Positions 27,074 through 34,367 of a stretch of 64,000 nt of DNA are shown here, in pieces; within the stretch, counting starts at the first letter, position 1, and each line of letters begins with the position of its first letter. The stretch spans positions 62,001 through 126,000 of the forward strand of contig NZ_JACWZY010000010.1 in NCBI RefSeq assembly GCF_014699005.1. Direction: 5' to 3'. Source of the stretch: Spirosoma profusum. Its GTDB lineage: Bacteria; Bacteroidota; Bacteroidia; Cytophagales; Spirosomataceae. Position numbers and translations under genes: made by a program. Under the pieces are notes generated by a model that was given only the letters and a program-made list of their open reading frames with translations, was not told the origin of the DNA and did no database searches.

Positions 27074-28039
27074 TCACGATTTTCCGCGTTTCGGTAATTG
27101 AGTCATCAGGTAATAAACTACACCAATACCTGTGATGATGAAATACCAGTAGTAGGCTCCATCGTCTTCGGGGTGGACGTACTCAATAAATAGGTACGTA
27201 ATAGCGATATAACCGTATACTACGCTCATCAGCAGAAACAAAAAGGATTTTTCCCGGCGGGCGTAGCGATCGAGAGCGATGCAGGCTACGGCTATTGCGA
27301 TAGCAAAAGGTATCCATATTTCATTAAAATTAAAGAGTCCGCCCAACAGGGCCACCATGAGCAGATTACCCGCGATGGTCAGGTACGTATACGTGAAATG
27401 CGGCTTGATACGTCGGCGCTCCAGCCAGAAAGCCGTCCCAAGCAAAATAAGTGCTAAACCAATGGCAGAAAAGACGGTTCGCTGATCAAAAAAGTTGGTT
27501 TTAAAATACAGCTCAAGCGGCCTCACCGTTACACCTACCCATGAAATCAGGGCCGTAAGCGCCATTCCTAATACACCCCGATGGTCGAAACGGTAGGACA
27601 GGGGCAAAAACAACAAAGCGGGCAGCAGGGTTACCAGTCCGTAGCGCGTGCCGAATACGTTATATGCATACTGTGCGTAGCCTTCCAGTGTCAGAAAAAG
27701 CAGACAGCCCAGAATCAGCGCGTAATCGCCGAACGTCGACCGGCTTTTCGTTTCTGAGGGCGTCCAATCGGGCCGGTTTCGCCAGGCGAAATAAAAGCAT
27801 CCGGCACAGGCTACGGCGATGGCAACCAGCAAAGCACCGTGGCCAATTTGGTCGAAATTATCATAGACGAGCAACCCCACACCACCACTAAATAGCAGGA
27901 TTCCGATGTAGAGTATGGATCGAAGTTCCCAGTGCAATGAGAACGGCTTTTTCTGCTCAATTTCAGCAATTTGACCCTGCTGTTTCGCGTCTAAAATTCC
28001 TTGTTTATGAAGCTCGTTTAATACGTCGTTTGGGGACAT
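27074..28039 (-). CDS. DUF2157-type multi-pass membrane protein
   Basis: A 321-residue membrane protein. The N-terminal LNELHKQGILDAKQQGQIAEIEQ helical head is followed by about 9-10 hydrophobic segments, starting with SILYIGILLFSGGVGLLVYD, which fits DUF2157. It is first in a two-gene minus-strand operon with the related membrane protein downstream. Biological role unknown. The 27 bases to the divergent nuclease gene leave a very compact promoter region. Confidence 0.75.
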   Translation of the reverse strand: MSPNDVLNELHKQGILDAKQQGQIAEIEQKKPFSLHWELRSILYIGILLFSGGVGLLVYDNFDQIGHGALLVAIAVACAGCFYFAWRNRPDWTPSETKSRSTFGDYALILGCLLFLTLEGYAQYAYNVFGTRYGLVTLLPALLFLPLSYRFDHRGVLGMALTALISWVGVTVRPLELYFKTNFFDQRTVFSAIGLALILLGTAFWLERRRIKPHFTYTYLTIAGNLLMVALLGGLFNFNEIWIPFAIAIAVACIALDRYARREKSFLFLLMSVVYGYIAITYLFIEYVHPEDDGAYYWYFIITGIGVVYYLMTQLPKRGKS

Positions 28040-28066
28040 AAACGGTTGTTTTTTTGTTCATTAAGT

Positions 28067-29755
28067 ATGGTCGGACGACAGAAAGTTATACTTACTCCTC
28101 GCTATTATCTCGACAATTTCCGCTACGTGCTGGATTTTGTAAAACGGCTGTACGGTGGCTTGTTAAACGAGGCCGAATGGGATTTTGTGCGCCGATTCGA
28201 ATCGCTGAGTCTCGATGCACAATGCCTGTACGTACGATTCAGTAATCGCAAAGGACTCTTTTTTCGGATTAACAAACTACAATATAACGAAATAACTGAC
28301 TTACCGGCAGCCGTCGATACGTTGATCGCTACTGGCTTTATTGATCCGCTATCACCCCGTCACGAAGCCTTTGGCAACGACGCGCTGAGCGTATTTACAA
28401 AGCCCGAACTTCTTGAGTTACTGCCGCTGGAGCCCGAAGAAATCAGGCCCCTCGCCAAAGAGAAAAAAGAAGGCGTCGTGAAATATGCGTTGCAGGAGCT
28501 TGATTTTGGCGAAGTCGTTACGTCGCTGACTACCCACGAAACGGTTGTGAAGATGAATTTCGAGGCCGAAAGTATGATGGTGAAATACCTGTTTTTCGGC
28601 AATCGGGGTGCCAACATGACTGAGTTTGTGATACGCGATCTGGGAATGGTCAATTTCGAACGATACGACGATAGTAAGCTAACGGCTCGTTTTCGGTCTC
28701 GCAAGGAGGTGGAAGATAAACTGCTCATTTCGCTTACCAGCGAAGAGTTTTACGACTTGAAAGAAGGCGATACGCCCCCTTCAGACATTTACAATTGGTT
28801 CCTGAACTGGAACGAAACCCGCCCCGAACTAACCGAAATTGCTATTCCGGGTTATCAGAAATTGGTTTGTCGGGTTGGTGGTTACCTCGAACGGCAGAAA
28901 TTACCTGAACAGGCACTGTCTGTTTATGAACTTTCTGACCGCGTTCCGGCCCGCGAACGGCGTGTACGATTGCTGTTCCGAAACGGTTCGATAGACGAAG
29001 CGCTCGCCCTCTGCGACGAAATTGCGCTCAACCCGCTGAATGCTGAAGAGCGGTATTTCGCCAACGATTTTCGGGATAAAATTCTGAGTGTGGGAGAGAA
29101 AAAGCGTCCCCGAAAAGCTACTACGCGATTTCTGTCTGATGCCGAAAGCGTCAACATTCCGGCGGCTTACCGACACCATGTCGAAGCTGGGGTTATGAAT
29201 TATTACCTGGAACATGACTTCGATGCGGCTTTTACCGAAAATTATCCCTGGCGGGGCCTTTTCGGGCTGGTTTTCTGGGATATTATCTACGACGCCAACG
29301 TATCGGCCATTCACCATCCGCTGCAACGGGCTCCGTCCGATTTTTACCTGCCCGACTTTTACCTCAAGCGCGAAGATCTGCTCAAAAAACGACTGGCCGA
29401 ACTCACCAATAAAGACGACTGGCGACGACACACCGGGCGTATGTTCAACGCGAAGTATGGTATCACCAACGTGCTGGTCGACTGGTCGGATGAATTACTG
29501 ACGCTGGTGCAACGTATCATCGACTTATTAGATGTAGAGCAGTTGAGGCTCATTCTGTTAGAAATTTCCCGCAACCTGCGTGAGCATACACGCGGTTTCC
29601 CCGATCTTCTGATCTGGAACGAACAAGGCAGGTATGAGTTTGTAGAAGTCAAATCACCCACCGATCATCTGGGGCCACAACAACTGCACTGGCTGGAATT
29701 TTTCCAGACCATCGGCGTCCACGGCAAAGTGGTTCGGGTAATTTGGGAGTTGTGA
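28067..29755 (+). CDS. FAN1-like VRR-NUC domain nuclease
   Basis: About 562 residues from ATG 28067; an upstream in-frame ATG at 28046 crowds the divergent gene. The C-terminal region (about 455-560) is a VRR-NUC PD-(D/E)XK nuclease: GFPDLLIW gives the catalytic Asp and FVEVKSPTDHLGPQQ gives Glu-x-Lys and the downstream Gln motif. The N-terminal and middle parts are helical (winged-helix/TPR-like, for example QALSVYELSDRVPARERR), matching the FAN1 architecture. FAN1 proteins cleave branched DNA during interstrand-crosslink repair. Bacterial homologues exist; function here is inferred from the fold. Confidence 0.8.
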   Translation: MVGRQKVILTPRYYLDNFRYVLDFVKRLYGGLLNEAEWDFVRRFESLSLDAQCLYVRFSNRKGLFFRINKLQYNEITDLPAAVDTLIATGFIDPLSPRHEAFGNDALSVFTKPELLELLPLEPEEIRPLAKEKKEGVVKYALQELDFGEVVTSLTTHETVVKMNFEAESMMVKYLFFGNRGANMTEFVIRDLGMVNFERYDDSKLTARFRSRKEVEDKLLISLTSEEFYDLKEGDTPPSDIYNWFLNWNETRPELTEIAIPGYQKLVCRVGGYLERQKLPEQALSVYELSDRVPARERRVRLLFRNGSIDEALALCDEIALNPLNAEERYFANDFRDKILSVGEKKRPRKATTRFLSDAESVNIPAAYRHHVEAGVMNYYLEHDFDAAFTENYPWRGLFGLVFWDIIYDANVSAIHHPLQRAPSDFYLPDFYLKREDLLKKRLAELTNKDDWRRHTGRMFNAKYGITNVLVDWSDELLTLVQRIIDLLDVEQLRLILLEISRNLREHTRGFPDLLIWNEQGRYEFVEVKSPTDHLGPQQLHWLEFFQTIGVHGKVVRVIWEL

Positions 29756-29772
29756 GAGGTGGAACTAAACTA

Positions 29773-29811
29773 CTACGTATCACTTTCTACGTCATAGCAA
29801 GTGATACGTAG
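29773..29811. repeat. Intergenic inverted repeat rich in TACGTA
   Basis: Perfect 13-base arms, CTACGTATCACTT at 29773-29785 and its complement at 29799-29811, lying 17 bases after the nuclease stop. A third TACGT sits in the loop. Probably a transcript-end hairpin. Confidence 0.55.
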
Positions 29812-29834
29812 CAGAACCTAATTGATACAATTCA

Positions 29835-30386
29835 ATGCCTTCCCGGAAAACCATTTTTGCCATTATCGGCAGCGCCAGTAAAAACTCATCGAATCTAAAG
29901 CTGGTCAACCGAATTGCGGACGTAGCAAAACATGATCTCGACATTATCATTTTCGACCGATTATCTGAATTGCCGCCCTTTAATCCTGAACAGTCAGTCA
30001 GTAACGTACCAGAGTCCATTACACAATTCAGAGCCGCTATTCAGGACGCAGACGGCCTGTTAATCTGTACGCCCGAATACATTTTCAGCATGCCAAGCGG
30101 TTTGAAAAATGCCATTGAGTGGTGCGTCGCGAGCACTGTTTTTTCCGGAAAGCCGATTGGCCTTATCACGGCATCAGCCAGTGGTCAGATGGGGCACGAA
30201 GAGCTGAAAATAATTATAAAAACCGTCGAAACTGTTTTCACAGAAGATACTACGTTATTGATACAGGGCATAAAAGGAAAAATAGATGTAGCGGGTGCAA
30301 TCACCGATGCTGACACACAAAACAAACTAATCCATTTTATCGACGCTTTCGTCAATCTGGTCCAAACGCATTCATCAGCAACGTAG
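29835..30386 (+). CDS. NADPH-dependent FMN reductase family protein
   Basis: A 183-residue flavodoxin-fold oxidoreductase. IIGSASKNSSNLKLV near the N-terminus is the phosphate-binding loop of the FMN site, and LLICTPEYIFSMPSGLKNAIEW (about 76-97) is the signature segment of the NADPH-dependent FMN/chromate/quinone reductase family. Length is typical. Substrate unknown; such enzymes often reduce quinones or azo and metal compounds. Its TAG stop is embedded in AACGTAGC, one of many copies of the over-represented word. Confidence 0.85.
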   Translation: MPSRKTIFAIIGSASKNSSNLKLVNRIADVAKHDLDIIIFDRLSELPPFNPEQSVSNVPESITQFRAAIQDADGLLICTPEYIFSMPSGLKNAIEWCVASTVFSGKPIGLITASASGQMGHEELKIIIKTVETVFTEDTTLLIQGIKGKIDVAGAITDADTQNKLIHFIDAFVNLVQTHSSAT

Positions 30387-30469
30387 CACGGCAGTGGTTG
30401 CAGACATCTTCTACGTTCTCTACGCTACGTTAAGTAGTCTCCGAAAAAGAAGGAAAAGTTTTCTGACGC

Positions 30470-31060
30470 TTACCACGGATCAAAGTCAGCTTTGTTGGTG
30501 ATTTTGAAAACCCGGCTGTAGGTGCCCCGGATATAGCGAACCTGATAGCGATGGCCGGACATATGGGTAACCTGGGTTTGAAATAGGTTGGAAATAGGTA
30601 CTTCCACCCTACCAACAAATACCACTTTTTTCGACAGTATCTCGGGAGCCAGCGCTTTAACAACAGCTGTTGACCGAGTACGTGCCGCATCGAAACGTGT
30701 TCGAATAGCCTCCATCGTGGGTTCCTGAACCGACATCGGTTTTTTATCAGTCAGATATCGGCCCTTATTTTCAATGGCATCGGCCATCCACTCTTCGAAC
30801 CAGCACAGATGACCTACTACCCAACGTACCGAATTTGATTCGGGGTTCGGTTTCCAGTCGGCTTCTTTTTCGGTAATACCTTTCAGGTTACCCCACAAAG
30901 ATTTGTATTGATAATCCGTCATATCTTGCAACAAGCGGACTTCATTCAGGGAAAACTCATCGCCCTGCACGGCAGACGAAAATTCCGGCATTAGAAAAGG
31001 CAGGATGGCCGGTGCATTTGCACTCTGACTTAGAAAGGTACGTCGTGAAAGTGTTTTCAT
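30470..31060 (-). CDS. DinB-family protein with Tat-like signal
   Basis: About 196 residues from the ATG at 31060; the frame extends further upstream but would then overlap the DsrE-like gene. The start shows SRRTFLSQSANAPAILPFL, a good twin-arginine signal, so the protein may be exported. The body is a four-helix bundle of DinB/YfiT type: WVVGHLCWFEEW supplies the first metal His, and THMSGHRYQVRYI the C-terminal His pair. DinB-like proteins are mostly metal-dependent enzymes in thiol metabolism or of unknown role. Follows the DsrE-like gene by 34 bases on the same strand. Confidence 0.78.
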   Translation of the reverse strand: MKTLSRRTFLSQSANAPAILPFLMPEFSSAVQGDEFSLNEVRLLQDMTDYQYKSLWGNLKGITEKEADWKPNPESNSVRWVVGHLCWFEEWMADAIENKGRYLTDKKPMSVQEPTMEAIRTRFDAARTRSTAVVKALAPEILSKKVVFVGRVEVPISNLFQTQVTHMSGHRYQVRYIRGTYSRVFKITNKADFDPW

Positions 31061-31094
31061 GAAGCCAGGTTTTATATGGGTGAAACGTAGTAAA

Positions 31095-31538
31095 TCAGTA
31101 CGTAAACATCTTGTCGCTGTCAGTTGCGAGCCTGACCAGCACAGTCGGCATAGCAAACTCGGCCGGTTTTCCGGCAATCTCAGCGTCACTTAATCCCCTC
31201 GCCTTCGACGACATCCCCGACAGGTAGAACTTGCCCCCTGCTTTCACAATGGCGTCGTAATGGTCACGAAGTTTACCCGTTCCCAGCCCAACCACTTTAT
31301 CTAATTCGCTATCCTTGAGCAACGTAACGGCATCGCCCGCCAGAAATAGTGCAACGGTATGTCCCTCGTCGGTAGCCGTTTTGGCTACCAGAAATGCCAG
31401 TGCCGCCTTAGTGGGGTTGTCGGGGCCGCAGGTAACATGAATCAGGAATTTCATCTTTTTTTGAGTTGATTGAGCATGAGAAATCGTTCCTGCCAGTAGC
31501 AAAAAACTGGCAAGCAGCATTTGTTTAATACGTATCAT
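31095..31538 (-). CDS. Secreted DsrE-family protein
   Basis: A 147-residue protein with a signal peptide (MIRIKQMLLASFLLLAGTIS then HAQ). The mature part KFLIHVTCGPDNPTKAALAFLVAKTATDEGHTVALFL has the alpha/beta DsrE/F-like fold. The single Cys near residue 37 (HVTCGPDN) differs in place from the catalytic Cys of sulfur-transfer DsrE, so sulfur relay is not supported. It lies between DUF1059 and DinB genes in a short minus-strand group. Confidence 0.8.
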   Translation of the reverse strand: MIRIKQMLLASFLLLAGTISHAQSTQKKMKFLIHVTCGPDNPTKAALAFLVAKTATDEGHTVALFLAGDAVTLLKDSELDKVVGLGTGKLRDHYDAIVKAGGKFYLSGMSSKARGLSDAEIAGKPAEFAMPTVLVRLATDSDKMFTY

Positions 31539-31555
31539 GGTGGAATTTGGCTTAT

Positions 31556-31726
31556 TTATGCGTCGTGAATTAAGGGTTTGATTTGTTCGGCCATTTCAGG
31601 CGTAATGGTCACCTGATGGGCGTCTTGTGCATGTTGCGCAGCTAATTGCAGCACTTCGGCTTCGGTTTCAGCCTTGACAATACCAGGGCAATCGAAGCCC
31701 ACATCTTTGCAACGTAGTTCTTTCAT
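31556..31726 (-). CDS. Small DUF1059-family protein
   Basis: A 56-residue protein reading MKELRCKDVGFDCPGIVKAE at the start and ending AEQIKPLIHDA. The pattern of an early Cys (Cys6), GFDC (Cys13), the ETEAEVLQLAAQHAQDAH helix and ITPEMAEQIK matches DUF1059 throughout. The conserved Cys pair and His residues suggest a small metal or redox site, but no function is known. The stop is 17 bases upstream of the DsrE-like start, so it is the first gene of a DUF1059-DsrE-DinB group. Confidence 0.88.
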   Translation of the reverse strand: MKELRCKDVGFDCPGIVKAETEAEVLQLAAQHAQDAHQVTITPEMAEQIKPLIHDA

Positions 31727-31766
31727 GATTGTGTTTGGTTTGGGATAATAAGTAGGAATTACCTGT

Positions 31767-31817
31767 TTCGATGCTAAGACTTTCTGGATGGATTACCTAT
31801 CCTGAATTAGCATCGAA
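31767..31817. repeat. Intergenic inverted repeat upstream of the DUF1059 gene
   Basis: Perfect 11-base arms, TTCGATGCTAA at 31767-31777 and its complement at 31807-31817. It lies in the 219-base gap between two minus-strand genes, where nothing else is recognisable, and would end the transcript of the upstream methyltransferase-like gene. Confidence 0.5.
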
Positions 31818-31945
31818 GAACAAAGGCTTTTTATAAAAGACTCATAATCACAAAGGAAACCTTCTTTTATCCGTTTTCAATAGCCTGTAAACGGAACTTC
31901 AGACATAGTTACTGAACGGTAGCCTTTTTAAGTATTTATACGCCA

Positions 31946-32548
31946 TTACCTGCTGGCTGCAGGGTTCATTATTTTAGGTAACAAACGCCCCGTCGAACGC
32001 ATATAAACTCGATATGGCTCCCCGAAGGCATCAAGCATCATCTGCTCTTCATGATTCACTCGCCCCAGATACATCGCCCAGAACCAAATAAATGGAGGTA
32101 CACCAATAAACCAGTTCGCAGAAAGTAGTAACGTACCAATAGCCGCCAATAAAAAAGAGAGGTACATGGGGTGACGGATATAGCGGTATATGCCCCGAAT
32201 AATCAGCACATGGTTTTCCTGGATGTGCAGTTGCCCAGTCCAGTTGCGGCCCAACGCCTGATGTGACAACACCAGAACAACTACACCCAGTAGGGAAACA
32301 CCAAAACCAACCCATCTGATCCAGTTAGGTAAATAGAAACCAGCAAAGTCGAGCCAGGTCGTTAACGCGTAAAAAATAGGGATAATGAACAGCAACGTAC
32401 CAATACGGTACATGAGTAACTCCCGGTCGATATTCACTGACTTTACCAGCTTCCCCGCAGGATTCTTCCGTACGACGTATTGCCGGATAAGCTGACCGGG
32501 AACGAAACACACCATAAACAGAATGCGAAATACAAATTCCTGGTTCAT
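31946..32548 (-). CDS. Integral membrane methyltransferase-like protein (ICMT/PEMT fold)
   Basis: A 200-residue protein with about five membrane segments. The C-terminal half carries the isoprenylcysteine methyltransferase-type motif: GIYRYIRHPMYLSFLL (about 125-140), followed by EEQMMLDAFGEPYRVYMRSTGRLLP. In this family these residues bind SAM at the membrane face. Bacterial members have diverse or unknown substrates (isoprenoid-like lipids, phospholipids). Upstream gene of the same strand, a small membrane protein, is 34 bases away. Confidence 0.8.
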   Translation of the reverse strand: MNQEFVFRILFMVCFVPGQLIRQYVVRKNPAGKLVKSVNIDRELLMYRIGTLLFIIPIFYALTTWLDFAGFYLPNWIRWVGFGVSLLGVVVLVLSHQALGRNWTGQLHIQENHVLIIRGIYRYIRHPMYLSFLLAAIGTLLLSANWFIGVPPFIWFWAMYLGRVNHEEQMMLDAFGEPYRVYMRSTGRLLPKIMNPAASR

Positions 32549-32582
32549 AAGTTCATTTTGGTTAAACGTATCAAAATGCGTA

Positions 32583-32975
32583 TCAGGCCGCTACGTCTGT
32601 TCCCTGTCTTAGAAGCATGCCCGACCAAACCGTTAGTACAACGGAAATAAAGACGGTTACCCAGGCGATTGGCGTCTCAACTTTATTGATAATAGCCAAT
32701 GAATGTACAATAACTAAAGCCAGATCAGACAGGAGTATAAGTACAATCATTGCCCGACGCCCCAAAGAGGGTTCAGCCCCTCGACCATACCAGCAGGCCA
32801 CTGCAAACGCGATAAGTAACGTACCATAACCCTGTGCCACAAGCTTTGCCCCCGGATTTATCCAGGAAGGGTCAGTCAAGTATTGATTGCCGATATAATC
32901 CGGAAAAAATGCGAGTGTTACTCCAAATGATAAACAAATGAGAGATACGGTTGAGAAGAGGTTTTTAATGTTCAC
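32583..32975 (-). CDS. Small membrane protein of unknown function
   Basis: A 130-residue protein with four hydrophobic segments (about 7-25, 45-63, 74-95, 103-122), starting MNIKNLFSTVSLICLSFGVT. The layout resembles several uncharacterised four-helix families of Bacteroidota. No catalytic motif is visible. It probably shares a transcript with the ICMT-like gene that follows. Confidence 0.65.
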   Translation of the reverse strand: MNIKNLFSTVSLICLSFGVTLAFFPDYIGNQYLTDPSWINPGAKLVAQGYGTLLIAFAVACWYGRGAEPSLGRRAMIVLILLSDLALVIVHSLAIINKVETPIAWVTVFISVVLTVWSGMLLRQGTDVAA

Positions 32976-33072
32976 GATTTGGCTTCAGGGGTTTAAGGTT
33001 AGATGCAAGTCGATAAAACAATGAGTATGGTATTGGCATAGAAATGGAAAGCTTAGTTTATTGAGTCAGCTC

Positions 33073-33117
33073 GCTATTGGTTGCCTTTACTTAACATCAG
33101 CAAAGACAACCAATAGC
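33073..33117. terminator. Inverted repeat downstream of the collagen-like gene
   Basis: Perfect 11-base arms, GCTATTGGTTG at 33073-33083 and its complement at 33107-33117, lying 34 bases beyond the 3' end of the minus-strand lipoprotein gene. Confidence 0.5.
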
Positions 33118-33150
33118 ATAAATTGAATGCGAGCAGTAGCCCAATACTGG

Positions 33151-33945
33151 TCAATCAGGCAGATTGTAGGCCCGCTTCACAGCCGCATAATCCTTGTAAT
33201 CAATGTTAGCCTGACGCCCACCGGGTGTACTGCCGTTCACAATAACGATGCGGTATTGGGGGGCATCCTTCGCCATATCCCGGTAGAACTGGGCGTTCTT
33301 ACCAATAAAATCAGCAACGGCAACCTGTTTTTGAGCCTGATCTAACTGATTGGTAAAAAAATACATATATAAATGAAGGTTATTGACTCCTATATCATCG
33401 CTATTCACGTAATAGCCGATGAAATCGTTATATTGATTGGTAGCCCGCCCTGGGATTTTTATTGATCCATTTGCGCTTGTCGACTGAATTCGTTCGACCA
33501 ACTTAAATTCGGCACTCCCACTATCATACTGTAATTGAGTGTATTTCCAGTATACATACACAATCGACTTATTAATAACATCAGCCGTTAACAGTGGACT
33601 AACTCTGTTGTTATCATTACCAATAATGGTCTGGAGATTATCCGGGAAGCGATAATAATAACTACTAAAATCAGGGGCTTTCCAGGCAGTGTATACTACG
33701 TTAGCGTTCCCGGCAGGCCCTTGTGGACCAGTTGGCCCCGCCACACCACTCACCCCCTGCGGGCCAGTTGCGCCCGCCACACCACTTACCCCTTGCGGAC
33801 CCGTTGCACCGGCGGCCCCCGTTGGCCCGGCAGGGCCTTGTGGACCGACCGGCCCTTCTGGCCCTTTACACGATACAACAATCAAACATAATAGAGCTAA
33901 TAAACCTGTACTGATCTGGAATAGAAGCGGAACACGCGTTTTCAT
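33151..33945 (-). CDS. Lipoprotein with collagen-like Gly-X-Y repeat
   Basis: A 264-residue protein. The signal [20 protein letters not shown] continues to a lipobox with Cys26 (IVVSC). Residues about 28-79 are an unbroken run of Gly-X-Y triplets ([16 protein letters not shown] and so on), able to form a collagen-type triple helix. The C-terminal 180 residues have no recognised domain. Similar lipid-anchored, short-collagen proteins are frequent in Bacteroidota genomes. The triplet run contains a near-exact internal DNA repeat ([12 protein letters not shown] twice), so its length may vary between strains. Confidence 0.8.
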   Translation of the reverse strand: MKTRVPLLFQISTGLLALLCLIVVSCKGPEGPVGPQGPAGPTGAAGATGPQGVSGVAGATGPQGVSGVAGPTGPQGPAGNANVVYTAWKAPDFSSYYYRFPDNLQTIIGNDNNRVSPLLTADVINKSIVYVYWKYTQLQYDSGSAEFKLVERIQSTSANGSIKIPGRATNQYNDFIGYYVNSDDIGVNNLHLYMYFFTNQLDQAQKQVAVADFIGKNAQFYRDMAKDAPQYRIVIVNGSTPGGRQANIDYKDYAAVKRAYNLPD

Positions 33946-34367
33946 GATGGTGAAAAATTAAATGTGAATAGAAAAAATAAACGTAACTAAACTGATCGGA
34001 TATGACCAGATTGCCAGGTGAATACGTAACAGACGTTTTCATGGTAGCGAAAAGATCACCGGACAAATGCTTTAATAGGGCCTTTTCTGAATCGTTTTCA
34101 TTGTTTTTAGTGTGAATTGTTTTTGAATGAGTTGGTGTGATTAGCAGCGGAAAGCTCACTTCTTAATTCCTGTACAAACTTCCCCTCGAAACACAAAACA
34201 GGCTTTTGGTTTTGCGCCAGGCTTGTTTGCCAGTTAGACAATCTTGTTTGTCGACCGCGGATCGATAGGCAAAGGTGGCCGGAAAACTCAGCTGGGGGCA
34301 ATACCACAAAAGGGGTATTTTTAACTATGACGCCAGGAAATATCTTTGGCTACGTAAATCTATCTCC
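33946..34367. other. Divergent intergenic region between lipoprotein and kinase genes
   Basis: A 422-base gap between divergent genes. Short frames exist on both strands but none has protein-like composition. The only element I can support is the kinase-side promoter at 34341. No hairpin longer than about 8 base pairs was noticed, unlike most gaps here. Confidence 0.5.
34341..34348 (+). promoter_or_regulatory. -7 element upstream of the 7TM kinase gene
   Basis: TATCTTTG matches TAnnTTTG; a T-run at 34317-34322 lies 18-19 bases upstream in the -33 position. It is 19 bases before ATG 34368, which favours that start over the in-frame ATG at 34275. Confidence 0.45.

Noticed and set aside
31095..31538. 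DsrE-like protein as a sulfur-relay subunit
   Set aside because: It has a signal peptide and its only Cys is not in the DsrE/TusD catalytic position; no partner Tus/Dsr genes are nearby.
34107..34307. A 66-codon minus-strand frame in the gap before the 7TM kinase
   Set aside because: Its composition is not protein-like, no domain is visible and it has no promoter.
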